A stretch of 64,000 bases of DNA from Dictyobacter aurantiacus. Lineage in GTDB: Bacteria; Chloroflexota; Ktedonobacteria; Ktedonobacterales; Ktedonobacteraceae. This document shows positions 46,601 to 54,594 of the stretch, piece after piece. Numbering within the stretch: position 1 is the first letter of the stretch; each line of letters begins with the position of its first letter. The notes beneath the pieces are model-generated. The model saw nothing but the letters and a program-made list of their open reading frames with translations, had not been told where the DNA came from and made no database searches. The stretch is from positions 3,906,001 through 3,970,000 of the forward strand of contig NZ_BIFQ01000001.1 in assembly GCF_003967515.1 (NCBI RefSeq). Reading direction: 5' to 3'. The translations under genes were made by a program, and so were the position numbers.

Positions 46601-48936
46601 CGTGTATTCATCTTACCGGGTGTGGCCGGGGTCTCGGCATAGTAGTCCTGGCTATTCCAGCGCTCACCGGGCACCTCTGAGATGCCATCGACGCCGTTGC
46701 GCAGCATCTTCCAGAACTGCTCGGGATCTTGCGCGCCCGGGAAGCGGCAGCCCAGACCGATAATCGCGATCGCATCCTGGTCAAACCTCTGCTGATCGGG
46801 CGTCTCAACCGCCTCTGTCGCGACGAGCTCTTCTCCATTCGCCAGGTAGCGGGCCAGCGCATCGATGGTGGGATAATCATAGGCCAGCGTCGGGGCCAGC
46901 GACCGATGTAGCAGATCCTCCAGGTCGGCGGACAGACTGACCGCCTGCGCCGAATCCATACCATAATAAGCAAATGGCGTCCTTACATCGATTGCAGTGG
47001 GCGCCACCTTCAGCGCCTCCGCCACGTGCTCCACCAGCCAGACGCGCAGCGTATCCACGTCTATCGTCGGCTTGGAGGGCTGTTCCTCTGTAACGGACTG
47101 CTCTTCTTGTACCGGCTGCGGTGTGGTCTCCTGAGCGGGCCTGGCCACCTGCTGAGTGCCGACATCGGATGCGTCCTGCTGCCAGGAATACACCACGTCG
47201 AGCGAACCTTCCAGGTAATGTTCTTTCGTGCCCCGGCGCTGCACCTTGCCACTGGACGTCTTTGGCAGGCTACCGGGCTTGATCAGGGCGATCGCGTACA
47301 CCTGCACCTCGTGCTGCAGCGAGATCGCCTGACGCATCGTCGCCGCTACCTCCGCCAGATTGGAGGACAGCGCGGTGCGCTCAACCTCGTGTACGATGAC
47401 CAGGCGTTCTTCGCCACCTGCCTCGATCGAAAAGGCGGCCCCACCATTGAGGCGCAGGGCGGCGTGGCAGTTCTCCACCGTCTTCTCAATATCCTGAGGA
47501 TAATGGTTGCTGCCACGAATAATAATCAGATCCTTCAGGCGCCCCGTAATAAAGAGCTCATCCTCATGCGAGAAGCCCAGATCACCCGTACGCAGGAAAG
47601 GACCCTGACCATCGGCCAGGTGGGCCTGGAAGGTCTCGGCCGTCTCTGCGGGTCGCTGCCAGTAGCCCTGGGCCACGCTGGGTCCGGAGAGCCAGATCTC
47701 GCCCACACGATCGGCCGGGCACGGCGTACTGGTTTCGGGGTCCACAATCAGCATCGTCTGATCGTCCTGGCTCTTGCCGCTGCTCACCAGGGTTCTGATA
47801 TTCTGCTCCTCGCCCTCCTGTTGATCCGTTGCTGGTACTTCCTGAGCCAGATTCTGTTTCAGGGACTGAGCATCGAATGAACGCACGGTGGGGAAGACGC
47901 CCTTGGTGCCCGCGCTTATCAGCAGCGTCGCCTCGGCCATGCCATAAGAAGGGTAGAAATAATTGCGGCGGAACCCGCTGACCGCGAAGGCTTCCGCGAA
48001 GCGCTCCAGCGTATCCGCGCGCACCGGTTCCGCGCCATTGGCCACGATCTCCCAGTGGCTCAGGTCCAGCGTCTTCTTCTGCTCCTCTGTAACCTTGCGC
48101 ACGCAAAGATCATAGGCGAAATTGGGGGCGCCGCTGATGGTGGCCTGGGTATTTGAGATTGCCTGCAGCCAGCGGTACGGGCGTTGTAAAAAGGTAGTCG
48201 GGGCCATAATCGTTGATTCGTAGCCCGCGTAGAGTGGTTGAAGCACACCACCGATCAGGCCAAGATCATGATAGAGCGGCAGCCATGTTACGCCGTGGGC
48301 CGTCTCGGGATGCTGGCAATAACGTGCGACCAGCGATAGATTATGCAGTAAGTTCCCATGCGTCACCATCACGCCTTTAGGGACCCCGGTGGAGCCTGAT
48401 GTATATTGCAAAAACGCCAGCGTCGCGCTATCCACATCGGGCATCTCCCATTGGGAAGAGGTATCAGTGAGGGTATCGGTGACAAGGACAGGCGCAGACT
48501 GTAGCTCAGGGGTCTGCTGGATTAAATTGGCAACCTTTGAAGAAAGGGTGGTGGAGGTTAGAACGACCTCGGCATCGACGTTTTGCGCGATTGCTCGAAA
48601 TTTTGTCAGGGTACGATCTGAGCGAACCGCAGAAGGCGGGTACACCGGGACTGCAATAATTCCACTGTATAAGCAACCGAAGAATGCGACGATAAAGTCC
48701 AACCCCGAAGGGTATATCAGCAAGGCGCGGCTTCCACGAGGAACGCGCTCTTGTAATGACGCGCCGATAATTCTTGCTTGGTGATCAAGCTCCGCGAATG
48801 TGAGGGCATCTTTTTCTTTGTCTCCATCAGTCAAAAAAGTGTAGATGCGCTGTTCGGGCTGTTGAGCTGCCCTCCAACGAAGGAGATTGACCAGAGTAGA
48901 AAACTCACGCGAGGGTGGCAAAATACGTGTTTTCAA
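43696..48936 (-). CDS. FAAL-ACP-KS-AT-DH (N-half) loading and extension polyketide synthase
   Basis: 1746 residues from the TTG at 48936. Fatty acyl-AMP ligase (1-580: YTSGSTGVPKGVMVTHGN, SYGMAEATLL, GRLKDLIIIRGSNHYPQDIE), ACP (Ser662 in YGMDSAQ), ketosynthase (Cys891 in DTACSSS; ETHGSSTPLGDP; KSNIGHLESAAG), acyltransferase (Ser1338 in GHSVGEY; HAFHS, the malonyl-CoA type) and the first hot-dog of a dehydratase (His1653 in DHRVQG) ending at WTLHATGKIHTH. The second DH half is on the next protein, 21 bp downstream. It activates a free fatty acid as acyl-AMP, loads it on the ACP and extends it with malonate. TTG at 48936 is chosen because AGGAAT lies 6 nt upstream; the frame also opens from TTG at 48996. 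A promoter is seen at 49031-49060. Confidence 0.9.
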   Translation of the reverse strand: MKTRILPPSREFSTLVNLLRWRAAQQPEQRIYTFLTDGDKEKDALTFAELDHQARIIGASLQERVPRGSRALLIYPSGLDFIVAFFGCLYSGIIAVPVYPPSAVRSDRTLTKFRAIAQNVDAEVVLTSTTLSSKVANLIQQTPELQSAPVLVTDTLTDTSSQWEMPDVDSATLAFLQYTSGSTGVPKGVMVTHGNLLHNLSLVARYCQHPETAHGVTWLPLYHDLGLIGGVLQPLYAGYESTIMAPTTFLQRPYRWLQAISNTQATISGAPNFAYDLCVRKVTEEQKKTLDLSHWEIVANGAEPVRADTLERFAEAFAVSGFRRNYFYPSYGMAEATLLISAGTKGVFPTVRSFDAQSLKQNLAQEVPATDQQEGEEQNIRTLVSSGKSQDDQTMLIVDPETSTPCPADRVGEIWLSGPSVAQGYWQRPAETAETFQAHLADGQGPFLRTGDLGFSHEDELFITGRLKDLIIIRGSNHYPQDIEKTVENCHAALRLNGGAAFSIEAGGEERLVIVHEVERTALSSNLAEVAATMRQAISLQHEVQVYAIALIKPGSLPKTSSGKVQRRGTKEHYLEGSLDVVYSWQQDASDVGTQQVARPAQETTPQPVQEEQSVTEEQPSKPTIDVDTLRVWLVEHVAEALKVAPTAIDVRTPFAYYGMDSAQAVSLSADLEDLLHRSLAPTLAYDYPTIDALARYLANGEELVATEAVETPDQQRFDQDAIAIIGLGCRFPGAQDPEQFWKMLRNGVDGISEVPGERWNSQDYYAETPATPGKMNTRWGGFLPDVDKFDPAFFGISPREANGMDPQQRLLLEVAWETLENGGISPARLAGSQTGVFVGISSDDYSRLQFRHPEEADAYAGTGNAHSIAANRLSYVLDLRGPSMAMDTACSSSLLAVHQACQSLRNHECTLALAGGVNLILTPELTITFSQARMMSSDGRCKTFDESADGYVRSEGCGLVLLKPLSEAQRDGDTVLAVIRGSAVNQDGRSNGLTAPNGPSQEAVIRQALNNAGIQPNLVSYVETHGSSTPLGDPIEVAALKSVLMPQRTPEQTCVLGAVKSNIGHLESAAGIAGLIKTVLSLQKGEIAPNLHFQQLNSHISFEDTTFAIPTQPMPWPTERRIAGVSAFGFGGTNVHMILEAAPKTRAVTNEMERPLHVLTLSAHSDEALRQLARRYQSFLKEHPGTVVADLCYTANTGRVPFASRLAITTTTAERLRGQLATFLQDKPAPTIQQGRKAAARSHKLAFLFTGQGSQYVGMARQLYDTQPTFRAALERCDQILQQYLEQPLLSVLYPSLENPSLDETAYTQPALFALEYALAELWRSWGVVPDMLLGHSVGEYVAACVAGMMSLEDGLKLISARGRLMQALQQPGSMVATFATPEQLRPFMEPVRQLVSIAAINGPQSVVLSGDAGALQEMTQKLEAAGIATHPMTVSHAFHSPLMEPMLDEFEQVASEIAFKPLQIPLVSNVTGQILSVGESVDAHYWRTQTRSAVQFAAGLDTLASQGCDVFVEIGPAATLINMGKRNLSAGEYSWLSSLRKDHGNWQTLLESVSKLFVLGVDLDWSGFDHDYQRQRIALPTYPFERQRYWFETSDAPATQPEARRTEFVENNPVSQRHPLLDTHVALVQPVRMHVWESILNTQRTPYLKDHRVQGSPALSLSTYIEMAQAASREAFGTNNYSLKEIELKKLLLLPEEGPQKVQVVLSADTQDQATFTIYSHAVGAPDQPHDHWTLHATGKIHTH

Positions 48937-49030
48937 TTTACTATTCCTGGTCGGGAAATATCGACAGCCAGTTGCTAGTATAAGAGCAAAAAGCAATCGA
49001 GTTACATATTTATTTATGCGTCTGTTATTG

Positions 49031-49060
49031 ATAATACATTTAAGTCAATGGGACTGTCAA
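49031..49060 (-). promoter_or_regulatory. Sigma70-like promoter of the biosynthetic operon
   Basis: On the minus strand TTGACA (49060-49055), 18-bp spacer, then TATTAT (49036-49031). Predicted transcription start near 49024, about 88 nt upstream of the FAAL-PKS start. This is the best promoter-like sequence in the 48937-49299 gap. Confidence 0.65.
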
Positions 49061-49150
49061 CCATTTTTTTTCACAGAATCCCGGCCTGTCTTGCTGAGTT
49101 TATCACATCAATGCCTGTACTGTACGGCTCCTCTTCTATAGCGAAAATGA

Positions 49151-49176
49151 GCCTGACTTCTTGCAGGAAGTCAGGC
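49151..49176 (-). terminator. Hairpin between the excisionase-like gene and the PKS operon
   Basis: 10-bp arms GCCTGACTTC (49151-49160) and 49167-49176, followed on the minus strand by TCATTTTCG. It would end the small regulator transcript before the PKS promoter. Confidence 0.6.
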
Positions 49177-49299
49177 CCATTTGTATGGGTATTTGATTGT
49201 GGGAAAGCGCAAATAGTAAGCTTTAACCATCAGACCTCATATACTTACTATATGTATTGGCAGCGGGCCGCTGACGGAGAGATATTTTGCGCTTCCTGG

Positions 49300-49497
49300 C
49301 TATTCGCCGCCCAACTGACCGCCGGCAGCACCCAGAACGCGGTCAAGGGTCTCGCGTTTAATGCGATAGGCCTGGCGCTCATTGACATGGGGCAGAATGA
49401 CCGCTTCCAGGGCACCCTGCTTCACCCAGCGACGAACCGTCGTATCGTCTACACGTAAGATATCGGCAACCTCAGATACTGTTAATAGCTCGCTCAT
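49300..49497 (-). CDS. Excisionase/MerR-fold helix-turn-helix protein
   Basis: 65 residues, a complete winged helix-turn-helix of the excisionase (HTH_17) type: LLTVSEVADILRVDDTTVRRWVKQG followed by AYRIKRETLDRVL. Small proteins of this fold include phage Xis and BldC-like regulators. No integrase or attachment site is nearby, so a regulatory role is likelier. It lies directly upstream of the PKS operon on the same strand, separated by a hairpin and a promoter, and could control that operon. ATG at 49497 with TTAAGGAGAAAAGCAC upstream. A short palindrome CATATA-CTTAC-TATATG lies just past its 3' end (49238-49254). Confidence 0.75.
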   Translation of the reverse strand: MSELLTVSEVADILRVDDTTVRRWVKQGALEAVILPHVNERQAYRIKRETLDRVLGAAGGQLGGE

Positions 49498-50060
49498 GTG
49501 CTTTTCTCCTTAATTCATTAATATCAATCTTGTGATGTGTTTTCTACTGTCACTTGCTCTGCACTATCTTGTTGCTAAATACGCTCGACAGTTAAGAAGT
49601 GATCACTGCGTTGTAGAAATACACAAGAAAACATTGTATATGCATTGTACAATAATGTGGTCAGGTAAGTAAAGAGGGGATGTAAATTTTAGTATATTTA
49701 GTATATGCAGATAAGAACTTAAGCAATGCTTTTTACCTATATAAATTTTAACAGTTTTGTTATATCTATGCATCCAAGTAAGCATAGCTAGAACTATCTG
49801 GCTAGTTTTTTAGTTTTTCACCATTTTTATACTTTGGAACAGTTAAAAAGAATATTTTTTTTCTCCAGCCTTCCAAAGGATAAAAGTTGAAAAGAGGGGT
49901 ATCGAACGGAGGCCGCATACGCGGCCCTCCGTGTTTTATATATGGGTGGGGTAAAAAAACGCGTCGGACAGGCGTTTTTTTACCCCACCCATATATAAAT
50001 TGTCTGAATGCGAACTTTTGGCAATATACGTTTAATACGATCATCTGGTGCGCGAATCAG
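49498..50060. other. A/T-rich divergent gap with two hairpins
   Basis: 49500-49860 is strongly A/T-rich and contains ATTGTATATGCATTGTACAAT near 49633-49653, an operator-like dyad. A first GC hairpin pairs ACGGAGGCCGC (49905) with GCGGCCCTCCGT (49921-49932). It is followed by the long palindrome at 49937-49997. No gene seen. Confidence 0.5.
49937..49997. repeat. 61-bp palindrome upstream of htpG
   Basis: Perfect 26-bp arms 49937-49962 (TATATATGGGTGGGGTAAAA...) and 49972-49997 with a 9-nt loop. It is one of the long palindromes of this window, here between divergent genes rather than at gene ends. Confidence 0.7.
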
Positions 50061-50089
50061 TTGAAAAAGGGCTCGGGTTTTGGTACAGT
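50061..50089 (+). promoter_or_regulatory. Candidate promoter of htpG
   Basis: TTGAAA (50061-50066), 17-bp spacer, TACAGT (50084-50089), about 75 nt upstream of the htpG start codon. The -35 matches either a housekeeping or a heat-shock-type promoter; the -10 is only fair. No CIRCE operator was seen. Confidence 0.42.
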
Positions 50090-50163
50090 AGCAATTGATA
50101 ATAATGCCTCTTGCGCGCTATTCTTTTCTCTCAAATACTACTGTTGCCAGGGAGGTTTTGGTT

Positions 50164-52044
50164 ATGTCAACAGAAACACATAAGGAGACGCTTGGTTTCC
50201 AGGCTGAAGTAAAGCAGCTATTGGATCTGATGATTCACTCGCTGTACAGTAACAAAGAAATATTTCTACGTGAACTCATTTCAAATGCATCGGACGCAAT
50301 CGATCGTCTGCGCTTCGACGCCCTTTCAGATGCATCATTATATGAGCACGACACAGATTTTAAGATTCGCGTCTCATTTGATAAAGATGCTCGCACGATC
50401 ACCGTCGCGGATAATGGTATTGGTATGAGCCGCGAAGAGGCTGTCGAGCACCTGGGCACGATCGCCAAATCGGGCACTCGCGAATTCTTCCAGGCGTTGA
50501 CCGGGGATCAGCAGAAGGATGCCAACCTGATCGGTCAGTTTGGTGTTGGTTTCTATTCTTCGTTTGTGGTTGCCGATCGGGTCACGGTCCTGACCCGCCA
50601 TGCTGGTCTAGAGCCGGATCATGGCGTGCGCTGGGAATCTAACGGCCAGGGAGAGTACTCAATCGAGAACATTGAGAAGCCTTCTCGTGGTACCGAGGTC
50701 ATCCTGCATCTGCGCGAAGACGAAGACGAGCTTCTGAACGGCTATCGTCTGCGCTCAATCATTCGCAAATACTCAGACCATATCACCTTGCCGATCGTAA
50801 TGAAGTCGGAAGAGAAGGATAAAGAGGACGAGTGGGAGGTCGTAAACACGGCGTCCGCGCTCTGGACCCGGTCACGCAACGAGATCAGCGAAGAAGAATA
50901 TAATGAATTCTATAAGCACATCTCGCATGACTTCAGTGATCCTCTGGCCTATACCCACAGTCGTATGGAGGGAACGCAGGAATATACCCTGCTGCTCTAT
51001 GTGCCGTCGCAGGCCCCCTTCGATCTCTACACTCGTGAAGTCCATCATGGTGTCAAGCTGTATGTGCGCCGCGTCTTCATCATGGATGACGCTGAGAAAC
51101 TGATGCCGCGCTACCTGCGCTTCATCCGTGGCGTCATCGACTCCAACGACCTGCCCTTGAACGTTTCGCGTGAGATCCTGCAGCAGAACCGCATGATCGA
51201 CGCCATTCGCTCCAATTCGACTAAGAAGGTGCTGGGTCTGTTCACCGACATGGCCAGAAACTCGCCGGAGAAGTACGCTACCTTCTGGAAAGAATTTGGC
51301 CGCGTCATCAAGGAAGGTCTGCTGGAAGACCACAACAACCGCGACACCCTGGCCAAACTGCTGCGCTTTGCCACCTCGACCTCCGGCAGCGAGACCCAGA
51401 ACGTCTCGCTGGAAGAGTACGTCGGGCGTATGAAAGAGGGGCAGGACAAGATCTACTATATCGTGGCCGACAGCTACGCCGCGGCCAAGGATAGCCCCCT
51501 GCTGGAGATCTTCAAGAAAAAGGGGATCGAGGTCCTCTTGCTCTCCGATCCCGTTGATCACCTGGCGCTGCCAGAGCTGCGTGAGTTCGACGGCAAGCAG
51601 CTGCAATCGGTCTCCAAGGGTGAAGTCGACCTGAGCAAGCTGGAAGACGAGCAGGAGAAAGAGGAACAGCAGAAGAGCGCCGACGAGGCCAAAGATCTGC
51701 TTGAGCGCCTCAAGCAGGTCCTGGGCGAGGAGGTCAAAGACGTGCGCACCACCAACCGCCTGACGACCTCTCCGGCCTGTCTGGTGGTCGACGAGTACGG
51801 CATCGACCCCAGCCTCAAACGCCTCCTGCAGTCCGCCGGACAGCAGATCCCCAACGACAAGCCGATCCTGGAGATCAACCCCCAGCATCCCCTTGTCGTA
51901 CGCATCAAGGGAGAAGCGGACGAGCAGCGCTTCTCCGATTGGGCACACGTGCTCTTTGACCAATCGGTTCTCAGTAGCGGCGAACAGCTAGAGAATCCCG
52001 TCACCTTTGTCAATCGCTTAAATAGCCTGCTGGCACAGCTCTAA
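50164..52044 (+). CDS. htpG: Hsp90-family molecular chaperone HtpG
   Basis: 626 residues, full length. N-terminal GHKL ATPase: SLYSNKEIFLRELISNASDA, DNGIGM, GTIAKSGT and GQFGVGFYS. Middle domain with LYVRRVFIMDDAEKLMPRYL and SREILQQNRM. C-terminal dimerisation domain from about 500 with a charged linker (KLEDEQEKEEQQKSADEAKD). It helps fold and remodel client proteins with DnaK in the cytosol. The ATG at 50164 follows AGGGAGG with 8-nt spacing; an open extension upstream to 50095 is not family-like. A terminator follows, so it is monocistronic. Confidence 0.97.
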   Translation: MSTETHKETLGFQAEVKQLLDLMIHSLYSNKEIFLRELISNASDAIDRLRFDALSDASLYEHDTDFKIRVSFDKDARTITVADNGIGMSREEAVEHLGTIAKSGTREFFQALTGDQQKDANLIGQFGVGFYSSFVVADRVTVLTRHAGLEPDHGVRWESNGQGEYSIENIEKPSRGTEVILHLREDEDELLNGYRLRSIIRKYSDHITLPIVMKSEEKDKEDEWEVVNTASALWTRSRNEISEEEYNEFYKHISHDFSDPLAYTHSRMEGTQEYTLLLYVPSQAPFDLYTREVHHGVKLYVRRVFIMDDAEKLMPRYLRFIRGVIDSNDLPLNVSREILQQNRMIDAIRSNSTKKVLGLFTDMARNSPEKYATFWKEFGRVIKEGLLEDHNNRDTLAKLLRFATSTSGSETQNVSLEEYVGRMKEGQDKIYYIVADSYAAAKDSPLLEIFKKKGIEVLLLSDPVDHLALPELREFDGKQLQSVSKGEVDLSKLEDEQEKEEQQKSADEAKDLLERLKQVLGEEVKDVRTTNRLTTSPACLVVDEYGIDPSLKRLLQSAGQQIPNDKPILEINPQHPLVVRIKGEADEQRFSDWAHVLFDQSVLSSGEQLENPVTFVNRLNSLLAQL

Positions 52045-52054
52045 CCAGCAGCAG

Positions 52055-52095
52055 AAAAAAGTGCTGTTCTCGAAATTCCGAGGGCAGCCTTTTTT
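52055..52095 (+). terminator. Intrinsic terminator of htpG
   Basis: AAAAAAGTGCTGTTCTCG (52055-52072) pairs imperfectly with CGAGGGCAGCCTTTTT (52079 onward), ending in a T-run. Confidence 0.7.
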
Positions 52096-52163
52096 CTGAA
52101 AGGCGTAGGATTCGTGCCTTCGGCCCCTGACTCTACGCGCCTACGGCGCTCAAAAAGTTTAAT

Positions 52164-52325
52164 ATATGTGTTGGTGCAAAAAGCGCGTTCAACGCGCTTT
52201 TTGCACCAACACATATGTTATAAACGCAGGCGGCAACCCGCTGTGTTGCGCCAATCTCTAATTAAAATAAGGGCGGCCGCGTAGCGAACGCGCGTGCGGG
52301 GGCGTTCACACACGGGCATAACGCG
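52164..52325. repeat. Composite intergenic repeat, copy 4 (palindrome and module 45 bp apart)
   Basis: Palindrome arms 52164-52189 (ATATGTGTTGGTGCAAAAAG...) and 52191-52216 (26 bp, one-base loop). The module, in inverted orientation, lies at about 52270-52310 (GGGCGGCCGCGTAGCGAACG, then GTGCGGGGGCGTTCAC). The extra 45 bp between them suggests an insertion or a decayed joint. Confidence 0.72.
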
Positions 52326-52357
52326 AGAGGAAACGCAAGCACCGAAGTGAGCGTGCA

Positions 52358-52420
52358 TCCGTAGGTGCTGGGCTTGCCCCAGCTTGCCGCGCAGCGGCCC
52401 GTACCCGGGCGAACGCGTTC
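52358..52420. repeat. Single copy of the 63-bp GC-rich dispersed repeat
   Basis: CCGTAGGTGCTGGGCTTGCC, CCAGCTTGCCGCGCAGCGG and CCCGTACCCGGGCGAACG. It follows composite repeat copy 4 closely, and the first half matches the 58507 array. The rest of 52421-52816 is A/T-rich without a gene or clear promoter. Confidence 0.68.
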
Positions 52421-52816
52421 CACCAACGATATCATCTTTCCTATCGGATGTCCGAGAAGACAATTATCTGGCTTTTGCAATTTGTACAAATATATTATAT
52501 ATTTGTATTGTGCAAATTGCACAAACGAAGGGTCAAATTGCTTCGTAAAGATGTAATAAAGGGTGTGAGTAGAAGTGTTTTCGAAGTGGCTATATATCGA
52601 AGTGCATAAAGATTTTTGCCACCCCATTTTTTGGTCGTTTTTTGGCCCCCAAACGCCAGATTATGCCGTATTATATGTATGTCAGCGAAAGCGAAACGAC
52701 AAACAAAATCAATTACCTGGGCTGAAGGTTCGACGGCGAATCTTCCCCTCAGTTAGCCAAAAGTATAAAAAGTAAAAGCAACAGCCTGAGATAACCTCAA
52801 GGAGGAGCAAACAAAC

Positions 52817-53056
52817 ATGAACACACCACACAACCACAAAGATCACATGAAAATCGGCCGCTACCAGTCCTGGTTAGAGGATGGCAAGCTGAAACTGTAC
52901 TACCACGAGTTTGGCAATCCCAGTGGCATGTATTGCACGATGAGCGCTGAAGAGACCCGTGGTCTGCTGGAGCTGTTGAGCCGCAATAGCGAGGGCATCA
53001 ACGAGGCTCTGTACGTGAACGAAAAAGAGTCCAGAAACAATTACGCCGGCCTCTAG
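52817..53056 (+). CDS. Small soluble protein of unknown function
   Basis: 79 residues. MKIGRYQSWLEDGKLKLYYHEFG and GMYCTMSAEETRGLLELLSR suggest a short beta-hairpin followed by a helix. No signal, membrane segment or known motif. The ribosome site is excellent (CAAGGAGGAGCAAACAAAC before ATG) and a strong terminator follows, so it is very probably a real, well-translated single gene. Function unknown. Confidence 0.72.
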   Translation: MNTPHNHKDHMKIGRYQSWLEDGKLKLYYHEFGNPSGMYCTMSAEETRGLLELLSRNSEGINEALYVNEKESRNNYAGL

Positions 53057-53107
53057 TCGTTCGAACTTCCTGATGAGGTTGTTTCGCTGCTAGATAGCCG
53101 ATGAGTA

Positions 53108-53160
53108 AAACCGAGGGGATCGTCCTGATATTTCTATCAAGAGGACGATCCCCTCGGTTT
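53108..53160 (+). terminator. Intrinsic terminator after the 79-residue protein gene
   Basis: 19-bp perfect stem, 53108-53126 (AAACCGAGGGGATCGTCCT) with 53142-53160, followed by TTTTTG. The flanking A-run lets it work for the convergent reductase gene as well. Confidence 0.88.
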
Positions 53161-53195
53161 TTGTATGTCAGTTCGCTGTCGAAGTGATCAAATCG

Positions 53196-54056
53196 CTACA
53201 CAAAGAGCGGCTGCATACCCAGGCCGGCCACCATCTTCTCCATTTCTGAATCCGGGGTTGCCTTCTCAAAGCGACTGGCCGCGTCCAGCACCTTTGGTAG
53301 GAGATGGATATCGCCAACGGTATTGAGGAAGATCCCCTCGTGACCCAGGACCCAACCGACGGCGCGATCGATATCCTCCTGGTTCTCCAGGGGAGCGTAC
53401 CAGGTGTTGCGTTTGTGCTCCTCGCCCAGCCAGGGCTTGTAGGCAATCGATTTAATAGTCTGTACGGCCACGTTGCGCTGCTTGCAGGTCTCGACCAGGG
53501 CGTTGAAGTTTTCCGCGTAATACGGATTCTGCAGCGTTACATAGTTGCAGGGCAGCAGGACCGAGTCGAAATCGAAGCGTTCCAGGCTACGTCGATGGGT
53601 AGCGGCGATTTGCAGTCCATGACCGGTCACACCGATAGCGCGCACCAGTCCCTGCTTCTTCGCCTCGATGGCCGCGTCGATGACGCCGCCCGGGCTCAGG
53701 GCGATGTCCCACTCGATAGGATCGGCCAGGTTGTGGAATTGCCACAGATCAACATAGTCGACCTTCATACGCTCCAGCGAGCGCTGCAGCTCCTCCATCG
53801 CCTTGGAAGCGGTACGCTCACCAGTTTTTGTGGCCAAAAAGAAATCACCGCGATGCTGAGCCATCCAGGGGGCAATGCGCAGTTCCGCATCGCCATAGCT
53901 GGCGGCTACGTCGATGTGGTTAACTCCATATTTGAGCAGTACCTCTAACGTCTGATCTGCTTCCGCCTGCGTAACCGAACCCAGGGCGGCGGCACCGAAG
54001 AGGGTGCGCGTGCTGTTATGCCCGGTCCGGCCAAAAGGCTGTTTGGCAATAGTCAT
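53196..54056 (-). CDS. Aldo/keto reductase
   Basis: 286 residues, (beta/alpha)8 barrel. Catalytic Asp and Tyr in HIDVAASYGDAE, Lys in FFLATKTGERT, and His in WQFHNLADP. The C-terminal NADPH-binding end is shorter than in the other reductase of this window and ends IFLNTVGDIHLLP, resembling the aldo/keto reductases of the YqkF/oxidoreductase-like group. Substrate unknown. ATG at 54056 with AGGAGAACGTATTT upstream. The next region upstream is repeat-rich, so it is probably a single-gene unit. Confidence 0.88.
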   Translation of the reverse strand: MTIAKQPFGRTGHNSTRTLFGAAALGSVTQAEADQTLEVLLKYGVNHIDVAASYGDAELRIAPWMAQHRGDFFLATKTGERTASKAMEELQRSLERMKVDYVDLWQFHNLADPIEWDIALSPGGVIDAAIEAKKQGLVRAIGVTGHGLQIAATHRRSLERFDFDSVLLPCNYVTLQNPYYAENFNALVETCKQRNVAVQTIKSIAYKPWLGEEHKRNTWYAPLENQEDIDRAVGWVLGHEGIFLNTVGDIHLLPKVLDAASRFEKATPDSEMEKMVAGLGMQPLFV

Positions 54057-54594
54057 AAATACGTTCTCCTGCTTCTATACATTCCAATCAAAAGACGAGA
54101 GTGACATAGCGCTTTGGTCTGCATGGCCAAAGTAGTTCTATCCTTTCGACTATCTTTATTCAACGCATAAAATTCAGAGTTGGTCAATACACTTTTTCGT
54201 CGTACCTGCGGTACGAGGAGTTTCCCCGCCTTCGGCGGGGGAGGGGGGAAAGAAATATTGGGGGACTTGATCATGCCGCCAGCATGCTCGCCCCAACCCC
54301 CGGCAGGAGGGCTCGCCGCCCTCCTGCACCTCCTGCATCGAGGGGGAAAGAGAATTGGGGGACACCCCTTACGCGTTAACGTAAGGGGTGCAGGGTCCTC
54401 CCTGCCGGGGTGTGGGGACTTGAGCATGCTCCCAGCATGCTCGCCCGCACCCCAGCAGCAGGGCTAGCTGCCCTCCTGCACTTCCCGCATGGTGAATGCG
54501 TCCATCAGTTTTGTGATGGATCTCTCACGTATTATAATTTTTTTATATGACGTTATTTTTGATCACGATGTATGGAGCAATAAAGGAGCAATTG
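54057..54594. repeat. Repeat-rich GC region
   Basis: A block of about 70 bp occurs twice: near 54265-54340 (CCAGCATGCTCGCCCCAACC, GGCAGGAGGGCTCGCCGCCC, TCCTGCACCTCCTGCAT) and near 54421-54491 (CCAGCATGCTCGCCCGCACC, GGCTAGCTGCCC, TCCTGCACTTCCCGCAT). Between them is a hairpin CACCCCTTACG (54363-54373) with 54380-54390. No gene was found. Confidence 0.65.

Noticed and set aside
49300..49497. Prophage excisionase
   Set aside because: No integrase, attachment-site repeats or phage genes nearby; the fold is also used by small regulators.
50872..51963. 363-codon minus-strand frame opposite htpG
   Set aside because: Antisense shadow; htpG is unambiguous on the other strand.
52218..52627. Open frames on the minus strand across 52218-52627
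   Set aside because: They translate the composite and 63-bp repeats and lack ribosome sites or recognisable product.
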